Shown: positions 13,896-21,746, numbered from the stretch's first letter. The stretch: DNA of 21,979 nucleotides from an uncultured Porphyromonas sp. (GCF_902489635.1 NZ_CABUAN010000037.1:1-21979), one strand, 5' to 3'. The notes: generated by a model not told the origin, from the sequence alone. A program made the numbers and translations.

Positions 13896-14543
13896 ATGGA
13901 TCTACATTACGAAGACATACGACGTGACTACGGGCGCAGGAGCCTCAGTCGTAAGGATCTAACGGACGATCCCTTTGAACTAGTCAGACTATGGCTACAG
14001 GAGGCAGTGGACGATCCCAAGGTCCTAGAGCCTACGGCAGTGCTGGTCTGCACCAGCACGCCCGATGGACACCCTAGTTCGCGGACCGTACTGCTCAAGG
14101 AGTTGCTCGGCGAGGAGTTTATCTTCTACAGCAACTACGAGAGCCGTAAGGGCCAGCAGATGGCTGCTAACCCACACGTCAGCCTCACCTTCCTCTGGCA
14201 CGAGCTGGAGCGACAGATACATGTCGAGGGCACGGTGCGGCACCTAGAGCCGGAGCTCAGTGATCAGTACTTCGCCACACGCCCCTACAAGAGCCGTGTC
14301 GGTGCTCGCATATCGCCTCAGAGCCACCCGATACCGGACCGCAACTACATCTATACGCACTTTGCCATGGAGGCCGCTAAGTTTGCCCTGCAGACTGTGC
14401 CTCGCCCCGACAACTGGGGAGGCTTTGCCGTGCTGCCTAGTCGCATAGAGTTTTGGCAGGGCCGGCCTAGTCGTCTGCACGACCGCTTCCTCTATGAGCG
14501 TCAGGAGGATAATTCGTGGCTTATCAATCGTCTGGCACCTTAG
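13896..14543 (+). CDS. pdxH: Pyridoxamine/pyridoxine 5'-phosphate oxidase
   Basis: This FMN enzyme oxidises PNP or PMP to pyridoxal 5'-phosphate with oxygen, in the cytoplasm, for vitamin B6 salvage. The 215 residues match the family's usual length. Visible family sequences are the start MDLHYEDIRRDYGRRSL, then PTAVLVCTSTPDGHPSSRTVLLK and FYSNYESRKGQQMAANPHVSL (FMN-binding region), the stretch RQIHVEGTV, SRVGARISPQS near 150, and the C-terminal WGGFAVLPSRIEFWQGRPSRLHDR with the arginines that hold the substrate phosphate and the FMN. The ATG at 13896 fits the family start. It is first in a tight same-strand run; tsaB starts 5 bp after its stop. An oxygen-using enzyme is notable if the host is anaerobic. 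Confidence 0.96.
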   Translation: MDLHYEDIRRDYGRRSLSRKDLTDDPFELVRLWLQEAVDDPKVLEPTAVLVCTSTPDGHPSSRTVLLKELLGEEFIFYSNYESRKGQQMAANPHVSLTFLWHELERQIHVEGTVRHLEPELSDQYFATRPYKSRVGARISPQSHPIPDRNYIYTHFAMEAAKFALQTVPRPDNWGGFAVLPSRIEFWQGRPSRLHDRFLYERQEDNSWLINRLAP

Positions 14544-14548
14544 TGCTT

Positions 14549-15229
14549 ATGAACGCAACGAAACCTGTACTCCTAGCTATCGATACCGCCCTACAGGGGT
14601 GTAGCGTCGCTGTGACCGACAGCGAGCAGATACTATATAATAAGGTATACCAAGAGACCGAGATATCTAATGCGGTGCTCATCGGACGCTACACTCAGGA
14701 GGCTATCTCCTGGTGTCAAGAGCATGGCTACCAGATAGCAGCCATAGCGACGACCGATGGACCTGGCTCCTACACGGGGCTGCGCATAGGTGCTGCACTG
14801 GCTAAGGGACTAGCCTTCGGGCGGAGCATCCCGCTCATTGCCGTCTCCACCCTGCAACTCCTACTGACGGGCTTGCCGCGCTTCGCGGGGGAAACCATTG
14901 CACTACTTGATGCGGGGCATGGAAACGCTTACCAGCAAACTTTCGACGCCGAGGGAACTCCCCGCGACAAAGCGACTTTTGTCACCATCTCATCTGAGTG
15001 GCACGCACCCGCCGAGAGCCGTATCGTCTACGTCGGCGCGCTACCCGTAGAGGGTACCGCTGTCACTCCGCCAACGGCCGAGACGCTCGCCACCGTGGCG
15101 CGCAGCTACTGGCTGAAGGAGCAATATGTCGACACCGCCTACTGGGAGCCCAACTATGTCAAGCCTTACAAGGCAGTCGTGGGACAAAACAAAGTCCTCG
15201 AGCGACTCAAACTATCTAAACAAGCATAA
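14549..15229 (+). CDS. tsaB: tRNA threonylcarbamoyladenosine biosynthesis protein TsaB
   Basis: TsaB is the non-catalytic partner of TsaD in the complex that puts the t6A modification on tRNAs reading ANN codons. The protein has 226 residues from the ATG at 14549. It shows the ASKHA-type start LLAIDTALQGCSVAV and the diagnostic TTDGPGSYTGLRIGAALAKG (about 70-90), followed by SIPLIAVSTLQ. It lacks the histidine metal motif of TsaD, as expected for TsaB. An in-frame ATG at 14516 would overlap pdxH; 14549, 5 bp after the pdxH stop, is preferred because the ILAIDT-like segment then sits near the N-terminus. etfB follows after 20 bp. Confidence 0.93.
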   Translation: MNATKPVLLAIDTALQGCSVAVTDSEQILYNKVYQETEISNAVLIGRYTQEAISWCQEHGYQIAAIATTDGPGSYTGLRIGAALAKGLAFGRSIPLIAVSTLQLLLTGLPRFAGETIALLDAGHGNAYQQTFDAEGTPRDKATFVTISSEWHAPAESRIVYVGALPVEGTAVTPPTAETLATVARSYWLKEQYVDTAYWEPNYVKPYKAVVGQNKVLERLKLSKQA

Positions 15230-15249
15230 ACCACAACTACGACCTAAAT

Positions 15250-16134
15250 ATGATCAAAGATATCATCGTACTTGCCAAGCAAGTCCCCGACACACGTAAT
15301 GTCGGCAAAGATGCTATGAAGGCTGACGGCACTGTGAACCGTGCCGCCCTCGACGCTATCTTTAACCCCGAGGATCTAAACGCTCTCGAGCAGGCTCTCC
15401 GCATCAAGGAGCAAAACCCCGACTGCCGTGTCTCCGTACTCACCATGGGACCTCCCCGTGCTGCTGAGATCATCCGCGAGGCACTCTACCGTGGCGCTGA
15501 CCACGGTTACCTGCTGACCGATAGAGCTTTCGCTGGGGCTGATACGCTCGCCACGAGCTACGCTTTGGCCTGCGCTATACGTCATATCTGCAAGGGTGGA
15601 CTGCCCGACCTCATCCTCGGTGGCCGTCAGGCTATCGACGGCGACACCGCTCAGGTGGGTCCGCAGGTGGGCGAGAAGCTCGGCATCAACGTGGTCACCT
15701 ACTGCGAGCAGATAGATAAGATCGAGGGCGACCAGCTCACCATCACCCGCCGTCTAGAGCATGGCGTGGAGACAGTACGTGCGCACAAGCCTCTCCTGCT
15801 GACAGTCACGGGCAGCGCAGCACCCTGTCGCCTGCGCAATGCTAAGCGTGTACAGAAGTACAAGTACGCCGCCTCGTCTCTAGAGCTAGACGCACTGCCC
15901 GAGACCTGGCGCAAGCGTCTCGAGAGCAATCCCGAGGAGCTGACTATCGACATTTTGACGGCTGAGAGCACCGGCGCAGACATCGCTCAGTGCGGTCTCT
16001 CGGGCTCTCCGACGAAGGTCAAGAGTATCGAGAGCGTCGTCTTTAAGGCTAAGGAGGTGATGCACCTCTCCAGCAGCGATGCCGATCTAGAGACTTTGAT
16101 ACAAACCCTATTAGCAAACCACACCATCGGCTGA
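15250..16134 (+). CDS. etfB: Electron transfer flavoprotein beta subunit
   Basis: EtfB pairs with EtfA to carry electrons from acyl-CoA dehydrogenases. The 294 residues begin MIKDIIVLAKQVPDT, the standard EtfB N-terminus. They include NPEDLNALEQALRIKE and the signature region DLILGGRQAIDGDTAQVGPQVGEKLG near 115-140, which lines the nucleotide pocket. It lies 20 bp after tsaB and 40 bp before the preferred etfA start. The partner etfA and an acyl-CoA dehydrogenase follow directly, so a dedicated electron-transfer module is clear. Whether it is bifurcating (NADH to ferredoxin plus enoyl-CoA) or a simple carrier cannot be decided from what is visible here. Confidence 0.95.
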   Translation: MIKDIIVLAKQVPDTRNVGKDAMKADGTVNRAALDAIFNPEDLNALEQALRIKEQNPDCRVSVLTMGPPRAAEIIREALYRGADHGYLLTDRAFAGADTLATSYALACAIRHICKGGLPDLILGGRQAIDGDTAQVGPQVGEKLGINVVTYCEQIDKIEGDQLTITRRLEHGVETVRAHKPLLLTVTGSAAPCRLRNAKRVQKYKYAASSLELDALPETWRKRLESNPEELTIDILTAESTGADIAQCGLSGSPTKVKSIESVVFKAKEVMHLSSSDADLETLIQTLLANHTIG

Positions 16135-16174
16135 AAGAGTGCCGCTTTTGCACACCCATATAATAAGACAGACT

Positions 16175-17188
16175 ATGAACAATCTATTCGTATACCTAGA
16201 GATCGAAGATGGGAGCGTACACGACGTCAGCCTAGAGCTACTCACCAAGGGGCGCTCACTGGCCAACCAGTTGGGCGTGGCACTAGAGGCGATAGCTATC
16301 ACCGACCGCGCTGAGGGGATCGCCGACACGGTCATGCCCTACGGCGTAGACAAGCTACACCTCTTCGTAGACCCTCGTCTGGAGCATTACCAGACGCTAC
16401 CACACGCGAGCATCGTCATCAAGCTATTCCAGCAGGAGAAGCCGCAGATCTGCCTCCTCGGTGCGACAACCATAGGACGTGACCTGGGGCCTCGTGTCTC
16501 CTCGTCACTAGGCAGCGGACTCACCGCAGACTGTACCTCTCTGGAGATCGGCGACTATACCGAAAAGGGCAAGGAGTTCAAGAATCTCCTTTACCAGATC
16601 CGCCCAGCTTTCGGGGGTAACATCGTGGCAACCATTGTCAACCCCGAGCATCGTCCACAGATGGCGACGGTACGCCCAGGCGTGATGAAGAAGGAGATCT
16701 ACAAAGCAGACCACAAGGGCGAGGTGATCAACCATTCGGTGGCTGACTTCGTCCGTGATGAGGACTTTGTCATCGAGATCATCGACCGCCACGTTGCCAA
16801 GAGCAAAATCAACCTTGGCGGAGCCCCCATCATCGTATCGGGCGGCTATGGTGTCGGTAGTGCTGAGAACTTTGAGCTGCTTCACGAGCTGGCCGAGCTC
16901 CTAGGCGGAGAGGTAGGCGCCACCCGTGCAGCTGTCGATGCGGGCTTTACCGAGCATGAGCGACAGATAGGACAGACCGGTGTGACCGTGCGTCCTAAGC
17001 TATACATCGCCTGCGGTATCAGCGGACAGATACAGCATGTGGCTGGTATGCAGGAGAGCTCGATGATCATCTCTATCAATACGGACCCCGACGCGCCGAT
17101 CAACACGATCGCCGACTACGTCATCACGGGACGTATCGAGGAGGTTATCCCCAAGCTCATCAAGTACTATAAGCAAAACTCTAAGTAA
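16175..17188 (+). CDS. etfA: Electron transfer flavoprotein alpha subunit
   Basis: EtfA holds the FAD of the EtfAB dimer. From the ATG at 16175 it has 337 residues and begins MNNLFVYLEIEDGSVHDVS. The C-terminal FAD domain shows VSGGYGVGSAENF, then GATRAAVDAG, QIGQTGVTVRPKLYIACGIS followed by GQIQHVAGM, and INTDPDAPINTIADY. The frame is open upstream to an ATG at 16139, but that adds 12 residues unlike the family and nearly abuts the etfB stop, so 16175 is preferred. It sits between etfB and the acyl-CoA dehydrogenase gene (21-bp gap) in one probable transcript. Confidence 0.95.
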   Translation: MNNLFVYLEIEDGSVHDVSLELLTKGRSLANQLGVALEAIAITDRAEGIADTVMPYGVDKLHLFVDPRLEHYQTLPHASIVIKLFQQEKPQICLLGATTIGRDLGPRVSSSLGSGLTADCTSLEIGDYTEKGKEFKNLLYQIRPAFGGNIVATIVNPEHRPQMATVRPGVMKKEIYKADHKGEVINHSVADFVRDEDFVIEIIDRHVAKSKINLGGAPIIVSGGYGVGSAENFELLHELAELLGGEVGATRAAVDAGFTEHERQIGQTGVTVRPKLYIACGISGQIQHVAGMQESSMIISINTDPDAPINTIADYVITGRIEEVIPKLIKYYKQNSK

Positions 17189-17209
17189 ATCCCCCTAGAC
17201 GACAGAATC

Positions 17210-18943
17210 ATGGCTAATTTCTATACAGACAATCCACATATACAGTACCACCTCCAGCATCCGCTCATGGAGCGCATTGCTCGGCTTAAGGAGCGTGACT
17301 ATGCCGATGCTGACCAGTATGACTATGCCCCCTCAGACTATGCCGACGCGCTGGATAGTTACCAGCGTGTACTAGAGATAGTCGGTGAGGTGTGTGGCGA
17401 GGTGATAGCGCCCAATGCGGCCGAGGTGGACCTGACGGGTCCGACACTCCACGAGGGACGCGTCTCTTACGATCCGCTCACAGCGCAAAACCTAGACACG
17501 GTACGACAGACCGGTCTTATGGGTATGGCGCTTCCCCGTCGCTACGGAGGTCTCAACATGCCCATCACTCCTTATATTATGGCTGCCGACATGGTCTCAC
17601 GTGCTGACGCGGGCTTTGAGAACCTCTGGGGACTACAAGACTGCGCCGAGACGCTTTACGAGTTTGGCTCTGAGGATCAGCGTGAGCGTTTCCTACCCCG
17701 TGTCTGCGCTGGAGAGACGATGTCTATGGACTTGACCGAGCCGGATGCCGGTAGTGACCTGCAGGCGGTCATGCTCAAGGCTACTTACAACGAGGCTGAC
17801 CAGCAGTGGTACCTCAACGGCGTCAAGCGCTTTATCACCAATGGCGACTCCAATATCCACCTCGTACTGGCACGTAGTGAGGAGGGAACCAAGGATGCAC
17901 GTGGTCTCTCCATGTTTATCTATGATGCTAAGAAGGGGGGCGTGACCGTCCGCCGCATTGAGAACAAGATGGGTATCAAGGGTGTCCCCACCTGCGAGCT
18001 CGTCTTTAAGGATGCTCCGGCCGAGCTCTGTGGTGAGCGTCGTCTAGGACTCATTCGCTACGTCATGTCTCTGATGAATGGTGCTCGTCTAGGTATCATG
18101 GCGCAAGCTGTCGGCATCTCTGAGGCTGCCTATCGTGAGGCTAAGGCTTACGCTGCCGACCGTCATCAGTATGGGCACGCCATCGACAAGTTTCCCGCGG
18201 TCTATGAGATGCTAGCCCTGATCCGTGCTAAGGCTGATGCGACCCGTGCGCATCTCTACGAGACGAGTCGCTTCGTGGATATGTACAAGGCTTACGACGA
18301 CATAGCGCGTGAGCGCAAGCTGACTCCCGAGGAGCGCAAGGAGCAGAAGTACTACAGCCGTTTGGCTGACGCTTATACGCCCATTGGCAAAGGCATGAGC
18401 ACCGAGCTAGCTAACCAAAATGTCTACGACTGCATCCAGATCTATGGTGGCTCAGGCTATATGAAGGACTACACCTGCGAGCGACTCTATCGCGACGTGC
18501 GTATCACCAACATCTACGAGGGTACCACGCAGCTACAGGTCGTAGCGGCTATCCGCCACGTCACCACTGGCACATACTTCGCACGCCTCGAGGAGTACCA
18601 GCAGGTAGCTGTCTCGCCCGAGTGGCAGGAGACGAAGGAGCTACTAGCCACCTGGATAGAGCGTGCCAAGGCTTGCACCGAGCTGGTCACCGAGGCTAAG
18701 GATCAGACCCTCCTCGACTACCACGCTCGTCGTCTCGTCGAGATGTGTGGGCACTGCATCTTTGCACACCTGCTACTCATCGCAGCGCAGGATCGTCCCG
18801 ACCTCTACGAGCACTCCACACACGTATATATACAGTACGCCAGTGGAGAGATGGACAAGTGCGAGGGACAGATACGTCGCTTCGATCCCAAACAGCTCCA
18901 GCACTACGCTGTGCAGACCTCTACACCCGCTGCTGAGGCGTAG
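17210..18943 (+). CDS. Acyl-CoA dehydrogenase family protein, long form
   Basis: This is an FAD enzyme that removes hydrogen between C2 and C3 of an acyl-CoA, or runs in reverse as an enoyl-CoA reductase, passing electrons through EtfAB. Visible motifs are MSMDLTEPDAGSDLQ at 171-185, ITNGD at 209-213, the substrate-side GIKGVPTCEL at 255-264, and YGGSGYMKDYTCERLYRDVR at 412-431. NIYEGTTQ follows; its Glu437 matches the catalytic base of short- and medium-chain members. At 577 residues it is far longer than the usual ~380, with an N-terminal extension, an insertion near 358-383 and about 130 extra C-terminal residues. Such long forms are known in Bacteroidota. A butyryl-CoA-type substrate is plausible in a butyrate-forming anaerobe, but this is inference. 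Confidence 0.92.
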   Translation: MANFYTDNPHIQYHLQHPLMERIARLKERDYADADQYDYAPSDYADALDSYQRVLEIVGEVCGEVIAPNAAEVDLTGPTLHEGRVSYDPLTAQNLDTVRQTGLMGMALPRRYGGLNMPITPYIMAADMVSRADAGFENLWGLQDCAETLYEFGSEDQRERFLPRVCAGETMSMDLTEPDAGSDLQAVMLKATYNEADQQWYLNGVKRFITNGDSNIHLVLARSEEGTKDARGLSMFIYDAKKGGVTVRRIENKMGIKGVPTCELVFKDAPAELCGERRLGLIRYVMSLMNGARLGIMAQAVGISEAAYREAKAYAADRHQYGHAIDKFPAVYEMLALIRAKADATRAHLYETSRFVDMYKAYDDIARERKLTPEERKEQKYYSRLADAYTPIGKGMSTELANQNVYDCIQIYGGSGYMKDYTCERLYRDVRITNIYEGTTQLQVVAAIRHVTTGTYFARLEEYQQVAVSPEWQETKELLATWIERAKACTELVTEAKDQTLLDYHARRLVEMCGHCIFAHLLLIAAQDRPDLYEHSTHVYIQYASGEMDKCEGQIRRFDPKQLQHYAVQTSTPAAEA

Positions 18944-18958
18944 CGGGCTGTAAAGATG

Positions 18959-19156
18959 GACGGACGCACGAAACGTGTAACGATTTGTAGGGACGCACGA
19001 CTCGTGCGTCCGTCGTCGAACGATCTTGACGCAGTACATTGATACGTCGCCCTGTAGGGACGCACGGCTCGTGCGTCCGTCCCCGTCAAAACCACGACTC
19101 TGTAACCTTTGATACAACGGACGCACGGCCGTGCGTCCCTACACATCGTTACTCGT
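18959..19156. repeat. Block of GGACGCAC hairpins between acyl-CoA dehydrogenase and thyA
   Basis: Three hairpins have stem GGACGCACG/CGTGCGTCC at 18991-19011, 19058-19078 and 19119-19138 (the last with almost no loop). A half copy lies at 18962. The outer parts are inverted: GTAACGATTTGTAGGGAC near 18977 is mirrored near 19136-19155. A 27-bp stretch (18973-18999) recurs exactly at 21902-21928, and a 24-bp stretch (19044-19067) at 21823-21846. The hairpins may end transcription from the upstream run; they lack U tracts. Confidence 0.85.
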
Positions 19157-19188
19157 CCACTCTAATCTCTAACCTCTAATCTCTAATG
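19148..19188. repeat. Short CTCTAAT/C tandem repeat before thyA
   Basis: CTCTAATCT/CTCTAACCT units of 7-8 bp are repeated about four times, ending 14 bp before the thyA start. No TAnnTTTG box is seen in this gap; AACCTTTG at 19104-19111 misses by one base, so the thyA promoter is unclear. Confidence 0.5.
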
Positions 19189-19201
19189 TCCCCACTCCAC
19201 C

Positions 19202-19999
19202 ATGCAGCAATACCTTGACCTGATAGAGCGTGTCCTCACCGAGGGCAACGAACGCACAGACCGCACGGGCACTGGCACCGTCGGTGTCTTCGGACATCAG
19301 ATGACCTTTGACCTGGCCGACGGATTCCCCTTGCTCACCACCAAGAAGCTACACCTGCGCAGCATCATTCACGAGCTACTATGGTTCCTCAAGGGCGATA
19401 CCAACCTCCAGTACCTGCACGACAACAAAGTCTCTATCTGGGATGAGTGGGCCGACGAAGCGGGCGACCTAGGCCCCATCTACGGGGCGCAGTGGAGACA
19501 TTGGTTCGACCCACACACGGGGCAGACCATCGATCAGATGCAGCAAGCCCTCGACCTCATACAGCATCAGCCCGACAGCCGACGCATCGTCGTCTCTGCG
19601 TGGAATGTTGCCGACCTACCCCTCATGCACCTCTCCCCCTGTCACTGCCTCATGCAGTACTACGTCGTGGGGGACAAGCTCGACCTGCAGCTCTACCAGC
19701 GCAGTGCCGACATCTTCCTTGGGGTCCCCTTCAACATCGCCTCCTACGCTCTCCTCCTCATGATGACAGCGCAAGTCACGGGGCTACGTCCCGGACGCTT
19801 CATCCACACCCTCGGCGATGCGCATCTCTATAAGAACCATCTCGAGCAGGCGCGTCTGCAGCTCACCCGCACGCCACGCCCGCTCCCCACGATGACCCTA
19901 CGAGACCGCGGGCAGTCGCTCTTCGACTTCGTCTACGACGACTTCACCCTCTCCGACTACAACCCCTACCCGCACATCCCTGCCCCCGTCTCCGTCTAG
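19202..19999 (+). CDS. thyA: Thymidylate synthase
   Basis: ThyA makes dTMP from dUMP with methylene-tetrahydrofolate in the cytoplasm. The 265 residues are the normal length of the short bacterial form. It shows RTGTGT at 22-27, the folate-site region FPLLTTKKLHLRSIIHELLW, WNVADLPLMHLSPCHCLMQY with catalytic Cys147, QRSADIFLGVPFNIASYA at 166-183 (phosphate Arg and dUMP Asn), and HTLGDAHLYKNHLEQ. The coding sequence is intact although it is flanked on both sides by repeats. A dihydrofolate reductase gene, a frequent thyA partner, does not follow. It may rely on read-through from upstream or on an unrecognised promoter. Confidence 0.97.
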   Translation: MQQYLDLIERVLTEGNERTDRTGTGTVGVFGHQMTFDLADGFPLLTTKKLHLRSIIHELLWFLKGDTNLQYLHDNKVSIWDEWADEAGDLGPIYGAQWRHWFDPHTGQTIDQMQQALDLIQHQPDSRRIVVSAWNVADLPLMHLSPCHCLMQYYVVGDKLDLQLYQRSADIFLGVPFNIASYALLLMMTAQVTGLRPGRFIHTLGDAHLYKNHLEQARLQLTRTPRPLPTMTLRDRGQSLFDFVYDDFTLSDYNPYPHIPAPVSV

Positions 20000-20051
20000 T
20001 CTCCCCCACTCCTAGGATGAAACCGCACGGACGAGTAGCGTTACTCCTCTG

Positions 20052-20087
20052 CTCCGATCACTCCGATCACTCCGATTGCTCTGATCA
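20052..20087. repeat. 9-bp tandem repeat CTCCGATCA (four units)
   Basis: Four head-to-tail 9-bp units lie at 20052, 20061, 20070 and 20079; the first two are identical and the last two carry one or two changes. They sit in the 206-bp gap between thyA and the lipoprotein gene. No function is visible. Confidence 0.75.
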
Positions 20088-20124
20088 CCCATTCTTCATC
20101 GCTTGTTAATTCAGAGGAAATTGT

Positions 20125-20132
20125 TATCTTTG
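20125..20132 (+). promoter_or_regulatory. Bacteroidota -7 box TATCTTTG before the lipoprotein gene
   Basis: TATCTTTG matches TAnnTTTG, and a TTG lies about 20 bp upstream as a -33 candidate. The distance to the ATG is 73 bp. It is the same octamer as the pdxH box. Confidence 0.65.
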
Positions 20133-20205
20133 CATCGAGAAGCAGTGGGTCGGTGGACCTATTCACTCTATAAATAGACACTCACTAATAACCAACACAA
20201 TAACT

Positions 20206-21255
20206 ATGACAAAGAAAATCTTTCTAGCGCTTACAGCGCTCACAGCACTCACGCTGTGCTTCTCGTCCTGCAAGAAGGACAACACGGGTGGCAACAAGCC
20301 AAAGCCCAAGACTGAGACCAAGCTCAAAGTTGAGCCCAAGGATGTCAAGGTAATGGTCGGCAAGACCGCTCAGCTCACTGTAACCGTTCAGCCAGCTGAC
20401 ACGAAGTACACCTTCGAGACCGCTAATGCAGACATCGCTACCGTTAGCGACAAGGGTGTCGTAACGGGTGTTAAGGTCGGCAAGACCGTCGTTACCGTCA
20501 AGGCTGGCGACGCTGTCAAGACTGCTAATATCGAGGTTATCGAGGCTAGTGCCATTGATGAGAGCCGTCTACTTGGCAAGGTATTGCCAGATGGATTTGA
20601 TAAGCTCAGAGAGCTAATTGCTCCTTTCTATGCTCCTATCTTCACCAAGATGAAAGAGCAGGAGCCTATTGTAAAGACTGCAAACGAAGCTGAAGGATGG
20701 GAGTTCTTCAAGTACACTGGGAAGCAAGAGAATCTAAACAGCTCTATTTACACTTGCCGGGGTATTTGGGAAGGTGAAGGTGACAATGCAAAGCCAAAAG
20801 ATCCACGTATCATTGGTCAGGTTGTTTATGCCCATGGAGCGGAAGTAGGTGGTCCTTGGATGGCTTGCTTCTTCCTTCCATATCCAGACCTTCTATTTGA
20901 CGAGGATCCCGTTGTTGAAAGTGAGAAGGCTTCAGAAAAGCAAAAGGAAAGCTTGAAGCTCTGTCAAACCATTCTAATGGCTTATGGCTTCACAGAATCT
21001 GGTCATCTCATACAGTTCGTTGACAAGAATAAAAAGCCTACAAACGTAGGTCTTGGAATGTATAAGACAGGTTTGGAGGGAGGCTCTCTGCTAGCTGTTA
21101 TCATGGGAAGTAAGGACGCGGACAGTGGCAAGTATGGTCTCTTCCTACAAATCGAGCAGCAAGAGCCCGAGAAAAAGCCTAGCAGCATGCGTAGTGCCTC
21201 TGAGCTAAAGACGCAGTATATTAGCTCTGACCTCATGAAGTTTCAAGCACGCTAA
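20206..21255 (+). CDS. Lipoprotein with Big_2-like domain and unknown C-terminal region
   Basis: The 349-residue protein starts with a lipoprotein signal (MTKKIFLALTALTALTL, lipobox FSSC, lipidated Cys22), so it is attached to a membrane, probably the outer one. After a Lys/Pro-rich linker, residues 39-113 look like a bacterial Ig-like (Big_2) domain: VEPKDVKVMVGKTAQLTVTV, then IATVSDKGVVTGVKVGKTVVTV. Residues 115-349 form a second region that I do not recognise. It has aromatic patches such as GWEFFKY and GGPWMACFFLPYPD. The C-terminal part is visibly more A/T-rich in codon choice than the N-terminal part, which hints at a composite origin. It stands alone with its own promoter and a strong terminator. 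No enzymatic motif is seen. Confidence 0.85.
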   Translation: MTKKIFLALTALTALTLCFSSCKKDNTGGNKPKPKTETKLKVEPKDVKVMVGKTAQLTVTVQPADTKYTFETANADIATVSDKGVVTGVKVGKTVVTVKAGDAVKTANIEVIEASAIDESRLLGKVLPDGFDKLRELIAPFYAPIFTKMKEQEPIVKTANEAEGWEFFKYTGKQENLNSSIYTCRGIWEGEGDNAKPKDPRIIGQVVYAHGAEVGGPWMACFFLPYPDLLFDEDPVVESEKASEKQKESLKLCQTILMAYGFTESGHLIQFVDKNKKPTNVGLGMYKTGLEGGSLLAVIMGSKDADSGKYGLFLQIEQQEPEKKPSSMRSASELKTQYISSDLMKFQAR

Positions 21256-21323
21256 AGAAAACTATCAGCACAGCTGTCTCATCTCGTAAGGGATGACAAG
21301 ACAGATCGGCTGATACGATCATA

Positions 21324-21379
21324 AAGAGTCCTCCGTCCTCTAATGCTACAGCATAGAGGGCGGAGAACTCTTTTTTTTT
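21324..21379 (+). terminator. Intrinsic terminator after the lipoprotein gene
   Basis: A long interrupted stem (AAAGAGT with ACTCTTT, CTCCG with CGGAG, then CCTCTA with TAGAGG, and TGC with GCA at the top) is followed by nine T residues at 21371-21379. It lies about 70 bp past the stop and is a strong factor-independent terminator. Confidence 0.85.
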
Positions 21380-21456
21380 GAGGAATTGCATTAACGGGTG
21401 GAATGTGCAGTGATTGAAATTCTCAGCAGGTTGGTGGCTGGTAAATATATTTTTTG

Positions 21457-21464
21457 TACCTTTG
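21457..21464 (+). promoter_or_regulatory. Bacteroidota -7 box TACCTTTG before rpmH
   Basis: The sequence TTTTTTGTACCTTTGCC contains TACCTTTG, the same core as the nusB and rseP boxes. It lies 73 bp before the rpmH ATG, with TTGG at 21431 as an uncertain -33 element. Confidence 0.7.
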
Positions 21465-21536
21465 CCAACCGAAGCCTTCACTCATAGAGCGTAGGTCCTT
21501 CACCATAGTAATCATAAGCATCAGAGACATACCGAT

Positions 21537-21683
21537 ATGAAGCGTACATTCCAACCATCGAACCGTAAGAGAAAGAACAAGCACGGATTTAGAGCTCGCA
21601 TGGCGACTGCATCAGGTCGCAAGGTACTAGCTATGCGTCGCGCCAAGGGTCGCGCTAAGCTATCCGTATCTGACGAGTACTAG
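21537..21683 (+). CDS. rpmH: 50S ribosomal protein L34
   Basis: L34 is a small, very basic protein of the large ribosomal subunit. The frame from ATG 21537 to TAG 21681-21683 encodes 48 residues: MKRTFQPSNRKRKNKHGFRA followed by RMATASGRKVLAMRRAKGRA and KLSVSDEY. This is the hallmark L34 pattern (TFQPSNRKR, HGFRxRM, GRKVLxxRRxKGRxxL), at the family's normal length. In many bacteria rpmH is next to rnpA or dnaA, but here the next gene is not in the window and a strong terminator follows directly. Its own promoter lies upstream, so it is probably a single-gene unit. Confidence 0.97.
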   Translation: MKRTFQPSNRKRKNKHGFRARMATASGRKVLAMRRAKGRAKLSVSDEY

Positions 21684-21724
21684 TACCCCGTCGCACCACT
21701 TCTCTAACCCATAGGTTACATGCT

Positions 21725-21746
21725 CTAGATAGCCACGGCTATCTAG
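21725..21746 (+). other. Hairpin between rpmH and its terminator
   Basis: The 10-bp stem CTAGATAGCC/GGCTATCTAG has a 2-base loop, so it may open a little. It lies 41 bp after the rpmH stop and 11 bp before the main terminator. It could protect the 3' end of the message; no tail of T residues follows. Confidence 0.55.

Noticed and set aside
14516..14548. Longer tsaB start at 14516
   Set aside because: It overlaps the end of pdxH, and the added residues are simply pdxH's tail in another frame. The ATG at 14549 matches the family start.
16139..16174. Longer etfA start at 16139
   Set aside because: The extra 12 residues do not resemble EtfA. The ATG at 16175 begins the recognisable MNNLFVYLE segment.
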